Source: Pseudeuparius sepicola (taxonomy: Eukaryota; Arthropoda; Insecta; Coleoptera; Anthribidae). Taken from it: a stretch of DNA of 64,000 bases. The stretch covers positions 38,939,500 through 39,003,499 of the forward strand of contig OY987302.1 in NCBI GenBank assembly GCA_963920635.1. The letters are read 5' to 3'. The notes below the pieces were generated by a model that was given only the letters and a program-made list of their open reading frames with translations, was not told the origin of the DNA and searched no databases. Below, one piece after another: positions 1 through 11,321 of the stretch; position 1 is the stretch's first letter, and each line of letters begins with the position of its first letter. Both the position numbers and the translations under genes were made by a program.

Positions 1-11
1 GATGCCCAATC

Positions 12-22
12 CAGTGGCGTAG
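12..22 (+). repeat. hAT-type terminus (CAGTGGCGTAG)
   Basis: The same eleven bases form the ends of the hAT element at 31151-32948. Only this end lies in the window, so the element, if present, extends into the sequence to its right as a relic. No partner end was found nearby. Confidence 0.3.
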
Positions 23-265
23 TCAGAATTGTTATTAAAATATGACCAATATGATTTGTTCAATTTTGCCACAAAAAATATGTCATAGTAGGCCTCATTT
101 ATTATCCTTTTACTTCTAGTTAAATATTGTATGTCATTCTCTGTTGTTAAAACAAATATCTAAACAAAACATGAAAATAGAATCATAAACCTGTAAATGT
201 AACATATCTACTAATTTTGTTTTCATCCAAATTTCTCAGTTAATTTTTATAAATATGTCATATAC

Positions 266-466
266 CTGATCTGAGCCGAATGGACCTCCAGACACGATTC
301 CCTTGCGAACCCAGTAATGGAAAGCTGCTCCTGGAAATCCTCCATTGCATCCCATACCACAAGTGTAACAACATGATACTAAGTCGTCTGCAGAGAATCT
401 GAAGTTGATTTTGCCGTTGGAATGAATACAGACTCTGTCTGACATGACTTCTACTGCTCCAAATGC
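266..466 (-). CDS. CtsB: cathepsin B-like cysteine protease, exon 3 (partial gene)
   Basis: This exon encodes 67 residues just after the catalytic cysteine of a papain-family (C1A) cathepsin B. It starts AFGAVEVMSDRVCIHSNG and continues with the cysteine-rich signature SCCYTCGMGCNGGFPGAAF typical of cathepsin B. The splice sites are visible: acceptor AG at 467-468 (read on the minus strand) and donor GT directly after the codon for Q at 266. Both borders are phase 0, so it joins exon 2, which ends GSCGSCW, without a shift. The occluding loop and the active-site His and Asn lie in later exons to the left of the window. The enzyme would be a lysosomal or secreted (in many insects, gut digestive) protease. 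Which paralogue it is cannot be decided. The ATG inside this exon is internal, not a start. Confidence 0.93.
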
Positions 467-1291
467 CTATAAATCAATAAAGATTAGTTACCAATCTGAG
501 GAAATTCGAGTATTAAAATTTTAAACAATTAATTATTGGATATTTGCGAGAATACTCTCTCAAAGTTTCTACGTGTCTTTTATCATTTTTGATAAAGATC
601 TCTAACTCTAAAACATCACAGAATTCTTCTTTCAAAAACATGTTTTTAAACTGTAACCAGTGACAGCTACAGCAACAAAATTTTAGACTAATCTGACAGG
701 TAAAAAGAAATATTGAACTTATACAGCCTACTTGATTGTCAGTTTTATTATCATGGCTCACTTTATTTGTCATAAATTTGGTTTTATTGTTTGGCCTTCT
801 CGGATCGAACATCAGACACTGACAATGAGACCATGTACTAGTATGATGGAGCTTCCCTGATAAATATCTCGGAAACGGTTGGAGATAAATAGGTCATATT
901 GTCATATATCGTTGGATTCAGAATTAAAAAGGAATCCTATACCTAATGTTTGAATGAAATGTGTAATTTGCAATATAGAGAAAAGCACTTTCATTTGCGC
1001 TATAACCGGAAGACTCAACGCCGGAAGTTATTTAAAAAACTAAACATTCAGGAATACTACTTAAAGGTTCTCTAATGGTTGTGTAAGTAATTTTTTTATT
1101 TTGCAAAAAATGTTTCTTTGCGATAACTTTTTTACCGACCCCCGTATACAAAATCCGAGTACACCTTCGAATTCCCCTTAATTTTTACTACAATCTCATT
1201 TTTTTGAATGACCATTTTCTGTTAACCTGTCTCCAAGTAACACACTTTTTACAAGCTTTTATTTAACTTCACCTGTTAGTATGTATGCATG
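467..1291 (-). other. part of cathepsin B intron 2, no gene seen
   Basis: AT-rich intronic sequence. The short open frames here have no recognisable motif, and I see no repeat pair within it. Confidence 0.6.
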
Positions 1292-1767
1292 TACAGGGTG
1301 TTCCCGTATATTTTGACCCACCCCTAGAGCCTTTATTTTTCTAGAAAAAAATTACTTAAATTAAAGTTGTAGGGTTTTTTTCTGAACCGCTAGGATCTGT
1401 TCCTAGATAAAACAAATGAGCGTCGCAAATTTGTGAAAAAATATAAAATTCCTTTTTTTAACGGAACACCCTGTATATTTGTGGATTTTTGAATTGCACG
1501 TATTTTTCCGATTCCAACAATATAAATATGTTATATGTTTGCTCTAAGCATTCGCATGATATTCCAAATTGTAGATAAATACAATTTTTATATTTAATCA
1601 AGGTTGCTATGGAAAGTCATTTCATCTTAGACAAGAGCATTCCTGTAAATCCATTATTTTTGGGACAATACACCTTGGTACCCTACAACTTTCATTTAAG
1701 TAATTTTTTTCTAACTCGAAAAATAAAGGCTCTAGGGGTGGGTCAAAATATACGGGAACACCCTGTA
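1292..1767. mobile_element. MITE family A, copy 1 (TACAGGGTGTTCCCG ends)
   Basis: A 476-bp non-coding element whose ends are inverted repeats: TACAGGGTGTTCCCGTATAT followed by TTGACCCACCCCTAGAGCC on the left, and the reverse complement on the right. The inverted arms extend further inward. Flanking and terminal TA suggests Tc1/mariner-type mobilisation (inference). Further copies lie at 28596-28971 (cut short), 36341-36811 and 44297-44761. The open frame inside it is an artefact. Confidence 0.85.
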
Positions 1768-1907
1768 CCTATGTGTGGGTCGAATCTTGCAAGCTGAATA
1801 ATTAGAACCACTTCCTGACATCCGATTGAGCTGAAATTTTGCGTACACCTTTAGTTGCCGTGATAATATAATATACAATACTCAATATTGTAATCCCTAC
1901 TTTCAAA

Positions 1908-2290
1908 ATGGCCGCCGCTCCAAGATGGCGGATGATGTATTTTTTGTCAACCTCCTTAATATGGGTATCAAATGAAAGAGCGTGAAAAGTAGAAAACGAT
2001 AAAGTTAGTGACATCACACTAAATTCAATATGGCCGCCGCTCCAAGATGGCGGATGATGTATTTTTGTCAACCTCCTTAATATGGGTATCAAATGAAAGA
2101 GCGTGAAAAGTAGAAAACGATAAAGTTAGTGACATCACACTAAATTCAATATGGCCGCCGCTCCAAAATGGCGGATGATGTATTTTTTGTCAACCCCCTT
2201 AATATGGGTATCAAATGAAAGGGCTTGAAAAGTAGAAAACGATAACTTTAGTGACCTCACACTAAATTCAATATTACCGCAGCTCCAAAG
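1908..2290. repeat. tandem repeat, about 121 bp x about 3.2
   Basis: Units begin at about 1908, 2030, 2151 and 2271, so the period is 120-122 bp. Each contains ATGGCCGCCGCTCCAAGATG followed by GCGGATGATGTATTTTT, with the last unit diverged. The remainder of the unit includes GGGTATCAAATGAAAGAGCG and a GTGACATCACACTAAATTC stretch. It lies inside cathepsin B intron 2. It is too regular and too long in period to be a coding repeat, and its frames are not conserved. Confidence 0.9.
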
Positions 2291-2373
2291 GTGGCGGACT
2301 ACCTATTTGATACCCAACATGGGTATCAAATGAGAGCAGGGCTCGACGGGTAGAAAACAATAGGATGAATGGC

Positions 2374-2719
2374 TTTTAAAAACAAGCTTTTATTTAAGCC
2401 ATGTACTAAAACAAATAAAATAAGTTTAGGTTTTCGTTAAGAAAATTCAATTCCAAATTGCGACAAGTTTTTGCAAATTGAAAAGCTTGTCGCGCGAATT
2501 GTAAAGAAAAAAATGCATACTTTGGCAAATAGGCACTTGCTTATCTACCAATCACTGCCCAATAAAATTAATTGGTTCCTACTTCCATCAACATTTCGCG
2601 CGACAAGCTTTTCAATTTGCAAAAACTTGTCGCAATTTGGAATTGAATTATCTTAACGAAAACATAAACTTATTTCATTCGTTTTAGTACATGGCTTAAA
2701 TAAAAGCTTGTTTTTAAAA
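2374..2719. mobile_element. foldback element with about 130-bp arms
   Basis: The left arm (TTTTAAAAACAAGCTTTT, then AATTCCAAATTGCGACAAG) is matched by its reverse complement on the right, leaving a short unique centre. Both arms carry GCGACAAG/CTTGTCGC blocks. There is no coding potential. It is probably a non-autonomous DNA transposon. Confidence 0.8.
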
Positions 2720-2721
2720 TA

Positions 2722-3447
2722 GTTATTTATGTACCAAGGCACTGAAGTTCAACTTTTTATTACTCATGTGGAATTTAGTTGCCAAGGCCTCTGGCCGAGG
2801 CAAATATACCACATGAGCCATAAAAAGAACTTCAGTGCCGAGGTACAAATTATATATATTTTCTTGAAATCGGCATTAAAATGTCCCAAAAGCGTCATTA
2901 AAAGCACAGAAATCGTACAATAATGTAGCCCATTATTGTACGATTTTTTCAATAAGTAGGCCTTGGTGACGCGGAGAAATCGCCCGTCAAAAGTGACCAA
3001 ATATTCAAAACCCGGCCGATAAAGGCTCATTTAACTTTTCGTACACATTGCGAAATTGTTTCCTATAGAAGCGCAATCCTTCAGTATACATATTTTAGTA
3101 AATTTGAAAATCAATAGATTTGTTGTGTAGGCTGCACAAGAAGCAGCAGTTTGGTTTTTCTGTCAGAAGGTGCCGTACATCATTATACTTGTCCTAGGTA
3201 GAGCGATCAGTAAAGTCAAGCAACGCCGCGCGTAGTCGGTTCGTGGACGGGTGATCCCTTATTATTATTTTCTTGCCTAATAAAACATTTTTTTTTCCGA
3301 TTTCAAGAAAAATATAATATGTACCTCGGCACTGAAGTTCTTTTTATGACTCATGTGGTTTATTTGCCTCGGCCAGAGGCCTCAGCAACTAAACTCCACA
3401 TGAGTCATAAAAAGTGGAACTTCAGTGCCTTGGTACATAAATAACTA
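2722..3447. repeat. nested inverted repeat cluster, part 1
   Basis: The block at 2722-2850 (ATGTACCAAGGCACTGAAG ... CTTCAGTGCCGAGGTAC) is itself a hairpin. It returns inverted at about 3318-3440, making a foldback of about 725 bp. Inside is a segment with CTTGAAATCGGCATTAAAA and a TTGTACGATTTTTTCAATAA block that also occurs at 3720-3760 and 62640-62880. This is a dispersed repeat family with no coding capacity. Confidence 0.75.
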
Positions 3448-4200
3448 TTTTTTAAAATCGGAAAAAAAAACTGTTTTATTAGGCAAGAAAATAATCATAA
3501 GGGATCACCCGTCCATGAACCAAATGCGCGCGGCTTTGCTTGACTTTGACGATCGCTCTACCTAGGTCAAGTAAGATAAGTCTTCGAACAGACAAACCAA
3601 ATTGCTGCCTGTTGTGCAGCCTCCACAGCAAATCTCTTGATATTCAAACCTACTTTATTGGCCGGGTTTTTTGACGGGCGATGGCTCCGCGTCTGACATT
3701 TGATGTTTACATCTCGCCAAGGCCTACTTATTGAAAAAATCGTACAATAATGGACTACTTCAGTGCCAATTTCTGAGCTTTTAATGACGATTTTGGGACA
3801 CTTCACTGCCGATTTCCCGAAATAGTTATTTATGTACAAAGGCACTGAAGTTCAACTTTTTATTACTCATGTGGAATTGTGTCGTCTTCGAACAGTCAAA
3901 CCAAATTGCTCCCTGTTGTGCAGCAAATCTCTGATATTCAAACCTACTAAAATATTTATACTGAAAGATTGCGCTAATATAGGTAACAATTTCGCAATGT
4001 GTACGAAAAGTTAAATGGGCCTTTTTTGGCCGGGTTTTGAATATTTGGTCACTTTTGACTCGCGATGGATCAGCGTCTGACGTTTGATGTTTACATTTCT
4101 ACTTATTGAAAAAACGTACGATAATGGGCTACTTTAATGCCGATTTCTTAGCTTTTAATGACGATTTTGGGACACTTTAATGCCGATTTCAAGAAAAGGT
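3448..4200. repeat. nested inverted repeat cluster, part 2
   Basis: A second, diverged set of the blocks seen just upstream, mostly in opposite orientation: GGATCACCCGTCCATGAAC mirrors the start of the first set, and CACTGAAGTTCAACTTTTTA recurs at about 3842. It looks like a rearranged copy of the same repeat family. Confidence 0.65.
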
Positions 4201-4666
4201 TTTTTTTTTATTTTTAATTTTATTCCGCTTGTATGGGCCACCCTGTACCTATGATTGTTTGTTCAATTAAAAAAATATATTTCCGAAGAATTTTGGTATT
4301 TCGGTGTTTTTTGTGATTATCATTTGGGAATTTGGAATTTGTGCGTATGAGTCCATTTTAAATATATGATGAACGTCTGGACGAGTTGCAAGTTGCAATA
4401 ATACTCTGAATATTTAGAAATGGACTTTAAATAATGTTTGTTTGGAATAATATTTAACGTATCTGACTATATCGGCGTATTATTGCCAACGTATTAGGTA
4501 TGTAGATTATGTCCACACAATCGCTTTGAAAGTATGAATATAGCGAAAGTTAAAATCAACATTTACTGGAAATAAACGAAACAGATGCCAGCATAGGTTT
4601 TCATAATTTACGCGCAGCGAAAGAGTGCGTCTGGGGAGTGGGGGGACCAAAAAGTAGTGGGGAATA
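4201..4666. other. intronic spacer, no gene seen
   Basis: AT-rich intron sequence that becomes purine/G-rich just before the LINE (about 4610-4666). Nothing recognisable except the single target-site copy that follows. Confidence 0.5.
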
Positions 4667-4680
4667 AGCCAGTACACTCC
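4667..4680. repeat. target-site duplication of the LOA-type LINE, left copy
   Basis: AAGCCAGTACACTC occurs here and again at 9886-9899 just after the 3' tail of the LINE. This 14-bp direct repeat (13 if one A belongs to the tail) marks the insertion site. Confidence 0.9.
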
Positions 4681-5194
4681 CGTGCGGGGTTTTCGGGTTC
4701 TCCCATCGGGCGCCTCGCAGGTGGTGGATAGGGAACGCCCTCCTAGCAGAGGGCACCAGGGAAATTAAATACCCTGGGGCGAACCAAAACCGGGTATTGG
4801 GAACAGCAGCGCTGAGAGGGGCGTCAGATCTATGGATGGCGGGGGTCAACCGGACTCACGTCCGGGGTCACCTGGCATCCTGGGGTCGACCGCCTCTCGT
4901 GGATGCCTGCCCAATACATACCGTAGTCGACAGGTCGGTGGTTGTAGAGGAAGTGCCAGTCGGCTATGGAGGCTTGCCTTAACCAGCCGGCCAAGTGGTT
5001 GGGAGCCACAATAAAACTCCCCCCAAGTCAAGGTGGAACAGCATAAGCAGAGGACTGCGTGGCTAAGGGGAAGCTTAGTCGCTATTATGCGGACTCCGGG
5101 TACTTTGGCGATCTCCCGGTTTTAATAGTCTTCCTGTGGAAAGCGGGGATCTGCTGCAGGCGACCGACATTCCCTTGCTACTCGTGGGACGAAC

Positions 5195-6306
5195 ATGGAA
5201 TCGAGTAAACAAGAAGAGAAGGAAGAAAAAAACAAGAAAAAAAAGAAAAAAAATAGGAAACCTCGCTGAACCCATGGAACAGGCAGAAAATCCTGACCAG
5301 AGGGCAGAGGAAGAACTGCTGAAAAGCAGCGACGAAGAGATCGGAAAATCTCTCCTACCAATGCCATTGTCAACGGGGGATAAAGGACCAAAGAGGCTTC
5401 GGTCTGATGGGACCACCCCAGAAAAACCAGATCCTAAGCGGACCAAGAAAGAAGGGCAACCAACTGCGGGCCCTTCAACTTCCGTGAAGTCCAAAAGACC
5501 TACCTTCAGTCAGATGGCAGGAGGTATCAAGGTCGGGATACTAGCGGAAAAATATCCAGAGGAACTTCTCACAGTGGATCAACAGAAGTCCATACAAGAA
5601 GCGATTCTCGAAAAGATTCTAGCCAACAAGCAAGGGGCCACTGTAAAGCCGAGCTTCTACAGCTACCACAACAGGCCAGGATGGCTAGCTCTCCTCTGTG
5701 CCGATGAGAACACCGTCGGGTGGCTCAGGGACACTACGAGGGAACATTGGCCCATGGGAGTGGGCCAATCTTAGGATGGTATCCGAGGCTGAACTGCCTC
5801 ATACAGAAGTCCTAGTTGCCTATTTCCCAGGAAGTGAGGACTACTCGAACGACAAGATTCTCAAGCTGTTAGAGGCCCAAAATGAAGGAATCGCAGCAAC
5901 AAACTGGAGGGTGCTTAGGAGATCATCCAGCGGCCCCACAGTAGAACTGACCCTCTCAGTAGATCACCAATCGGTGGAGGCTCTGAGCAAAAGAGGCAAC
6001 AAGGTGAACTACAGATTTGGCCAAACTCAAGTAAGGCCAAAAGCTAGTAAGCCAAAGACCTCAAGCAAAGGTTCCCAGGAAAGGGCACAACCAGGTCCCT
6101 CTGGAATCAAACAGAGACAGGGCACGCAGAAACCAAGTGGCTCAGCAAAAGTAGCAGATAAAGGCAAACAAGAGCCTAAGAAATCAGCTAGTCAGCCAAT
6201 TCCGCCTAAAGGCAAAAAGCCTAAGGAGGATGAAAAGAAGGCTGTTGGAGGCAAGCCAAGGGGCCAACCAGAAAGCCCCAAGGATACCTCCAAAAATGTC
6301 GAGTAA
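5195..6306 (+). pseudogene. LINE ORF1 (Gag-like), frameshifted
   Basis: ORF1 of the LOA-type element, the RNA-binding partner of the ORF2 protein. The likely start is the ATG at 5195 (MESSKQEEKEEKNKKKK). The long A-rich lysine tract that follows has slipped frame, because the main body continues in another frame from MEQAENPDQRAEEELL at 5274. A conserved-looking core (KVGILAEKYPEELLTVDQQ, then SFYSYHNRPGWLALLCADEN) resembles the DUF4780-type ORF1 of insect LINEs. A second single-base shift near 5745-5765 moves the frame, after which EAELPHTEVLVAYFPGSEDY and a lysine/proline-rich tail follow. The stop TAA at 6304 overlaps the ORF2 start ATG at 6296 by 11 bases, a usual arrangement in these LINEs. 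Confidence 0.8.
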
Positions 6307-9300
6307 TATTCGATGCCTGCAGATAAATCTCCAGCACTCAAAAGCCGCCTCGAGTGTGCTTAGCAGGAGATTTATCAAGGGCAATTTCGGAATTGGGCTA
6401 ATCCAAGAGCCCTGGATCAGTAGAGGACGAGTGTGTGGACTCCCATCAAAATCGTGTAAGTTACTGTATAGCACCGTACACGATAAACCAAGAGCAGCAA
6501 TACTGCTCTGCAATAATGTAAACTTCTTTTCCATTTCAGAATTTACAACAAGAGACTTGGTGGCCATAGAGGCGGAAGTCCCAACTGAGGGGGGCAAGAG
6601 GCGTATTATTATAGCCTCGGCCTATTTCCCCGGTGACGAGTCTCAAGCACCACCAGAGGAAGTTAAGCGCCTCATCACCTGGTGCAAGAAAAAGAACAAG
6701 CAGTACATTTTGGGCTGCGATGCGAATGCACACCACACAATGTGGGGCAGCTCGAATATCAACCCCAGATGTGAGTACCTACTTGAATTTTTGTCGGCTA
6801 ATAACATAGACATAATCAACAAAGGTAATACCCCTACTTTTATGAATGCAATCAGGAAAGAAGTTTTAGACATAACTCTAGCTAGTTCATTTATAACAGA
6901 ATCAATCAAAAAATGGCATGTTTCTGAGGAGGCCTCAATGTCGGATCATATGCACATACGATTTGACATAGAGGCTGCGGTCATATGCATCGAAGAACGT
7001 AGGAATCCTAGACTAACCGACTGGGTCCTTTACAAGGAACACATAAGGTCGGAAGTCGAGGGAAATACCTACTCCATCGAAAGCGTAGAGGAACTGGAAA
7101 GAGCCTCTGTTAATTTAAATAACCTAATAATATCGTCATTTGAGGACAACTGCCCGGTAACACAAAAGACTACATCCAGAGATGTGGAACAGGGTGGAAC
7201 AGGGAACTTGGCAGACTTAAGGCCAAGACAAGAAAATTATTCAACAGAGCTAAAAGCTCAGGGAATTGGGATGAGTACAGAACATCCCTAACAGAATACA
7301 ACAAAGAATTGAGAAAGTCTAAAAGAAGGACTTGGAGACAGTTCTGTGAGGGGATTGATAAACTAGCCCCAGCAGTACGACTTCAAAAGGTCCTATCAAA
7401 AGATCACTCAAGTGGTATAGGCCTACTTAAAAAGCCTGATAACAAATTCACTCAAGATAGACAGGAAAGCCTAGAGGTTCTATTACAAACTCACTTTCCT
7501 GGCTCCACAATTTTAGAAGGAAATCAGGCACAGGCTTCTCTGGAAGAGGCTGTACATCGCCCAAACAGAAGTCAAAAAAGCCTAGCGAAAAAGATTTTTA
7601 ACTCTAACAAAATCAGATGGGCCATAAATAGCTTTAAACCCTACAAATCACCAGGCAAGGATGGAATTTTTCCAGCTCTGCTTCAAAACAGCATCGATGA
7701 GCTCCTACCAGCGTTAGGAGCTATATTCAAAGCTAGCTTTAACTTTGAATACATTCCAAGTCTGTGGAGAGAGGCTAAGGTGGTGTTCATTCCAAAGACA
7801 GGAAGGCGTCCATCTGAAGACCCCAAGTCTTACCGACCCATTAGCCTCACATCCTTCCTCCTGAAAACAATGGAGAAACTAATTGATCTGCACATTAGAA
7901 GCGAAATCTTATCCGAGAAGAAACTTCATGTGAACCAATTTGCCTACCAGCCCGGCAAATCGACAATCAGCGCTCTGAATTGTCTAACAATGGACATTGA
8001 AAAGACACTAATGGCAAAAGAAATCGCTCTCTGTGCATTTATAGACATAGAAGGGGCTTTTGATAACACCTCATATGAATCCATAAAAAGCACCTGTGAA
8101 AGAAGAGGAATGAAATCTTCCATAATAAACTGGATACAATCCACATTGCCAAGCAGGGTTGTCACAACTGAAATCGGAGATTACTCGGTCACCGCTACCA
8201 CGGTAAAAGGCTGTCCCCAGGGGGGGGGGGGTTCTATCGCCTCTGCTGTGGTCACTGGTGGTCGACGACCTGTTGAAGGAACTGACAAACTCTGGCGTTG
8301 GTGTCCAAGGTTACGCAGACGACCTGGTCATTACAGTGAAAGGCAAGCATGAAGGCGTCATTTCCAACCTAATGCAAAATGCCCTTAACATTATCAGCAA
8401 CTGGAGCCATGAAGAGGGGCTTAATGTCAATCCAAGCAAGACGGTTCTAGTTCCGTTTACAAAAAGAAGGAAGCTCAACCGGAAAGCACCCACGCTAAAC
8501 AACAAAGAACTTACATTTTCCAGTGAAGTGAAATATCTAGGAGTCATACTAGACTCCAAACTTTCCTGGAACCAACATCTACAAAAAACCATTGCCAAAG
8601 CGACAGCGGCTTTATGGTCATGCCGCGCGCTATTTGGCAAATCATGGGGATTAAAACCAAAAATGATCCTATGGTCCTACTTTACTGTCGTAAGGCCGAT
8701 CATCACATATGCCTCCCTTATATGGTGGCCAAAAACAAAGGAAAAAGGGGCGCAAGGCAAGTTGCAGAAAATGCAACGGCTGGCTTGTCTGGGTATCACA
8801 GGGGCCTTAAGTACATGCCCCACAGTTGCAATGGAGGTAATGCTTGACCTCACTCCGCTATACATTTTTGTGCAAGAAGAGGCAACAAAAAGTGCCTCGC
8901 AACTTTACCAAGACAACAAATTGAAAGCAGGGGACCTTATTGGTCACCTAAAAATACTGGACACTGTCCAACTACAATCCTTGACAATGCCAAAGGACTA
9001 CATGCAGAAGAAATACGACTTTGAACTATCGTTTGAAGTGGTCATCCAAGACACCATCCATCTTCCAGGCAGAACTTCAAGCCATAAATGTATGTGCTCA
9101 CGAGTGTATCAACAGACGCATCAAGGGGGCAAGAATATACATCTTATCAGACAGTCAGGCAGCATTGAAAGCTCTAAAGTCTTATACTTATGAGTCTAAG
9201 GTTGCCTGGGAATGTAAAACACATCTAAAGCAACTGGCTATAGGCAACAGATTGACCTTAATGTGGGTGCCAGGGCATGAAGGTGTTCATGGGAATGAAA

Positions 9301-9788
9301 TTGCTGATAGCCTCGCTAGAGAAGGGGCTAAGGCTCCATTTTACGGTCCTGAATCATTCTGTGGCATAAATAAAAGCCACCTATTGACAGAGATCAAAAC
9401 ATGGGAAAAGGAACAAAAGGAAGCCTACTGGAGTAACACTCCGGGATAAAGACAAGCGAAAAGATTTTTGACCTATTCGCCTCAGAACGCCAAAAAGCTT
9501 CTCACTCTAAACAAGAATGAATTAAGACTCATCACAGGTCTCCTGACTGGACACTGCCCTTTAAGATATCATCTTAAAAAAATGGGAAAAACAGACAATG
9601 GACTATGCAGATTTTGCAACGAACGGGATGAGACTAGCGAGCACATACTGTGTGAGTGTCCCCTCTTAATTCGAAACAGACTTAAATACTTCGAAAGGAT
9701 CAATATAAATCCAAATGAAATTGGCAACTTAGCCCCAAGGAAAATACTAAGCTTCGTCAAAAGCCTAGGTGACCTTGGAATTTATTAG
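6296..9788 (+). pseudogene. LINE ORF2: endonuclease, reverse transcriptase, RNase H (degenerate)
   Basis: ORF2 performs target-primed reverse transcription. The endonuclease begins MSSNIRCLQINLQHSKAAS, with LIQEPW, GCDANAHHTMWGS and SDHMHIRF. A perfect 10-bp tandem duplication (GTGGAACAGG twice, 7184-7203) breaks the frame before the RT. The RT shows FIDIEGAFDN, GCPQGG and YADDLVI. The frame is lost again in a run of 12 G at 8220-8231, directly after the codons for GCPQ. In the RNase H, LSDSQAALKAL and VPGHEGVHGNEIADSLA are present, but the first catalytic strand (usually TDGS) is missing between about 9036 and 9054. A TAA at 9447 interrupts the frame before the C-terminal CRFCNERDETSEHILCEC zinc motif. 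Confidence 0.88.
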
Positions 9789-9885
9789 AGCAGGGTCATT
9801 CACAAAAGATCTAATTAGGTCGCAGTGAAGAAAGGCCGTAAGGGCAAAAAAACGACCCCTAAGAAATCTACAATCTACAATCTAC

Positions 9886-9899
9886 AAGCCAGTACACTC
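9886..9899. repeat. target-site duplication of the LOA-type LINE, right copy
   Basis: Second copy of AAGCCAGTACACTC, directly after the (ATCTACA)3 tail of the element. Confidence 0.9.
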
Positions 9900-11076
9900 T
9901 CTCTCTTAACCTACTAAGATATGATGTTGATCTGTGAACTATAATGCTGTGATTTTTTATACCAGATTTAAACTATTTTTGTGATTCAAATTTCTAAAAA
10001 ACTTCGCCCAAGGCACATTTTAGTAAATAAACACCAAATATGATAGGAACACACGTAGTCATAAGGGTCGCAAAAGATGTATAGGAAATATGTCGTATTT
10101 TTACTTTCACGTGACAGTAAGGAGTGTTGATGTCAATAATTAAAATGTAGGCATTTTAGTTAAAAGTAACAAAAACTAATTTTGTACCATTTTTTATATT
10201 TTCTATTAAAGGAAAAATGCTACATTTTGGTTATTTTGCCAATAGATATGGGCGAGGTTATGGCCCCGCATAATTATTTCATGCTCATAATTTGTTACAA
10301 CGAATTTTTGCCATTCATTTACAATATTTTCATTGAAAATTTGAAGAATTTGCAATTCGTTTAAACTTTAGTAGGTATTATGTAACCTAGAAAATTTGAC
10401 GACCATGTCCTTGCCGCGTAATTTTTTGAAAATAAAAATAAAATTTGCCATTAATTTAAACCGTTTGACCTTGAAAATGTCAAAAATTTTCGCTTGTGGC
10501 CCAATTTTATTTTAAATTTTAGCCATAACCTTCTTTCCCATCGACAAAGTGTAGCTATGGCCCTGTTCGTTTTATTATTTTGAATATTTTAGCTAAGTAA
10601 ACAAAGATTTTTGGTTAGGGCTTGCTATGATTCTATTAATATTTCCTTATCATTGACTTCAATAAACTCTACCACTGAGGGTTTCACACAATAGGTAGGT
10701 ATAAAAAATTTACAACAAAGTAAAGCAATTTTGGAGAATAATTAAAATAATCCTTTCTTTATCATAAAATATTATCATAGGACTGAGGTGTAGGGAGGAA
10801 ATTTTTATTACAATAATTAAGAATTATGAATTGCAGAGACGCTGATCGCTGACATTTTTCATTATAATTTCAAATTCAGGGGTAAAATGTATTTTATCTT
10901 TTATCCCTTTTTAATTATTACTATTATTACTCACGAAATTTCATAACTACGATAACAGCCTCTGACTAGCATGTGACCAATTCCTTCTTATCTGTTTTTG
11001 TAGTGTTTAACATTTATAAATAGGAACTGTTTCATGAAAACCAAACGATAAATATTTGCGTATATTATTTATTTAC
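9900..11076 (-). other. remainder of cathepsin B intron 2, no gene seen
   Basis: AT-rich intron sequence between the LINE and exon 2. The few open frames have no recognisable motifs. Confidence 0.6.
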
Positions 11077-11212
11077 CCAACATGATCCGCATGATCCTTG
11101 ATCTCTTATCTCTTGTATTGTCGGACAATGTGGCCACTGTTGCCGAGAATCAAAATTTTCTGGAAGCTGGATACCCTCCAGTTGATGCTCTTCTACAGGA
11201 GGAAGGTAGTTC
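11077..11212 (-). CDS. CtsB: cathepsin B-like cysteine protease, exon 2 (catalytic Cys)
   Basis: This exon is too short to stand out as an ORF. It encodes the end of the propeptide and the start of the mature enzyme: NYLPPVEEH, then [17 protein letters not shown], then [10 protein letters not shown] with the catalytic cysteine. Its first base completes the Arg codon begun in exon 1 (AG|G). The acceptor TTTTAG and donor TTGG|GTAAAT are good. Its length of 136 nt (1 + 45 codons) keeps frame with both neighbours. It ends exactly before the AFGA of exon 3, so intron 2 spans about 10.6 kb. Confidence 0.93.
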
Positions 11213-11321
11213 CTAAAATACAAAAATAAACAGAATCGATGTGGTTATCATAATAATTATTGTAAAATAAAAAAATTAAGGCATAAATAACATTATCGAA
11301 GTTAGAATTTATAATATCCAC

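Larger units (their letters stand above)
4681..9885 (+). mobile_element. LOA/I-type non-LTR retrotransposon, full length but inactivated
   Basis: A 5.2-kb LINE in antisense orientation to the cathepsin gene, within its second intron. Order: a GC-rich 5' UTR (about 4681-5194), ORF1, and an overlapping ORF2 with apurinic endonuclease, reverse transcriptase, a damaged RNase H and a CCHC-type zinc motif, then a short 3' UTR. It ends in three copies of ATCTACA instead of poly(A). A perfect target-site duplication flanks it, so it inserted complete. Having both endonuclease and RNase H places it in the I/LOA/R1 group; LOA is my best guess. Several frameshifts and a deletion show it cannot move now. 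Confidence 0.9.

Noticed and set aside
1908..2290. CRISPR-like array
   Set aside because: The repeats are contiguous 121-bp tandem units without spacers, in an insect intron.
5075..5494. Minus-strand frame over the 5' part of the LOA-type LINE
   Set aside because: Antisense shadow of ORF1, low complexity (Ser/Phe-rich reverse of a Lys tract).
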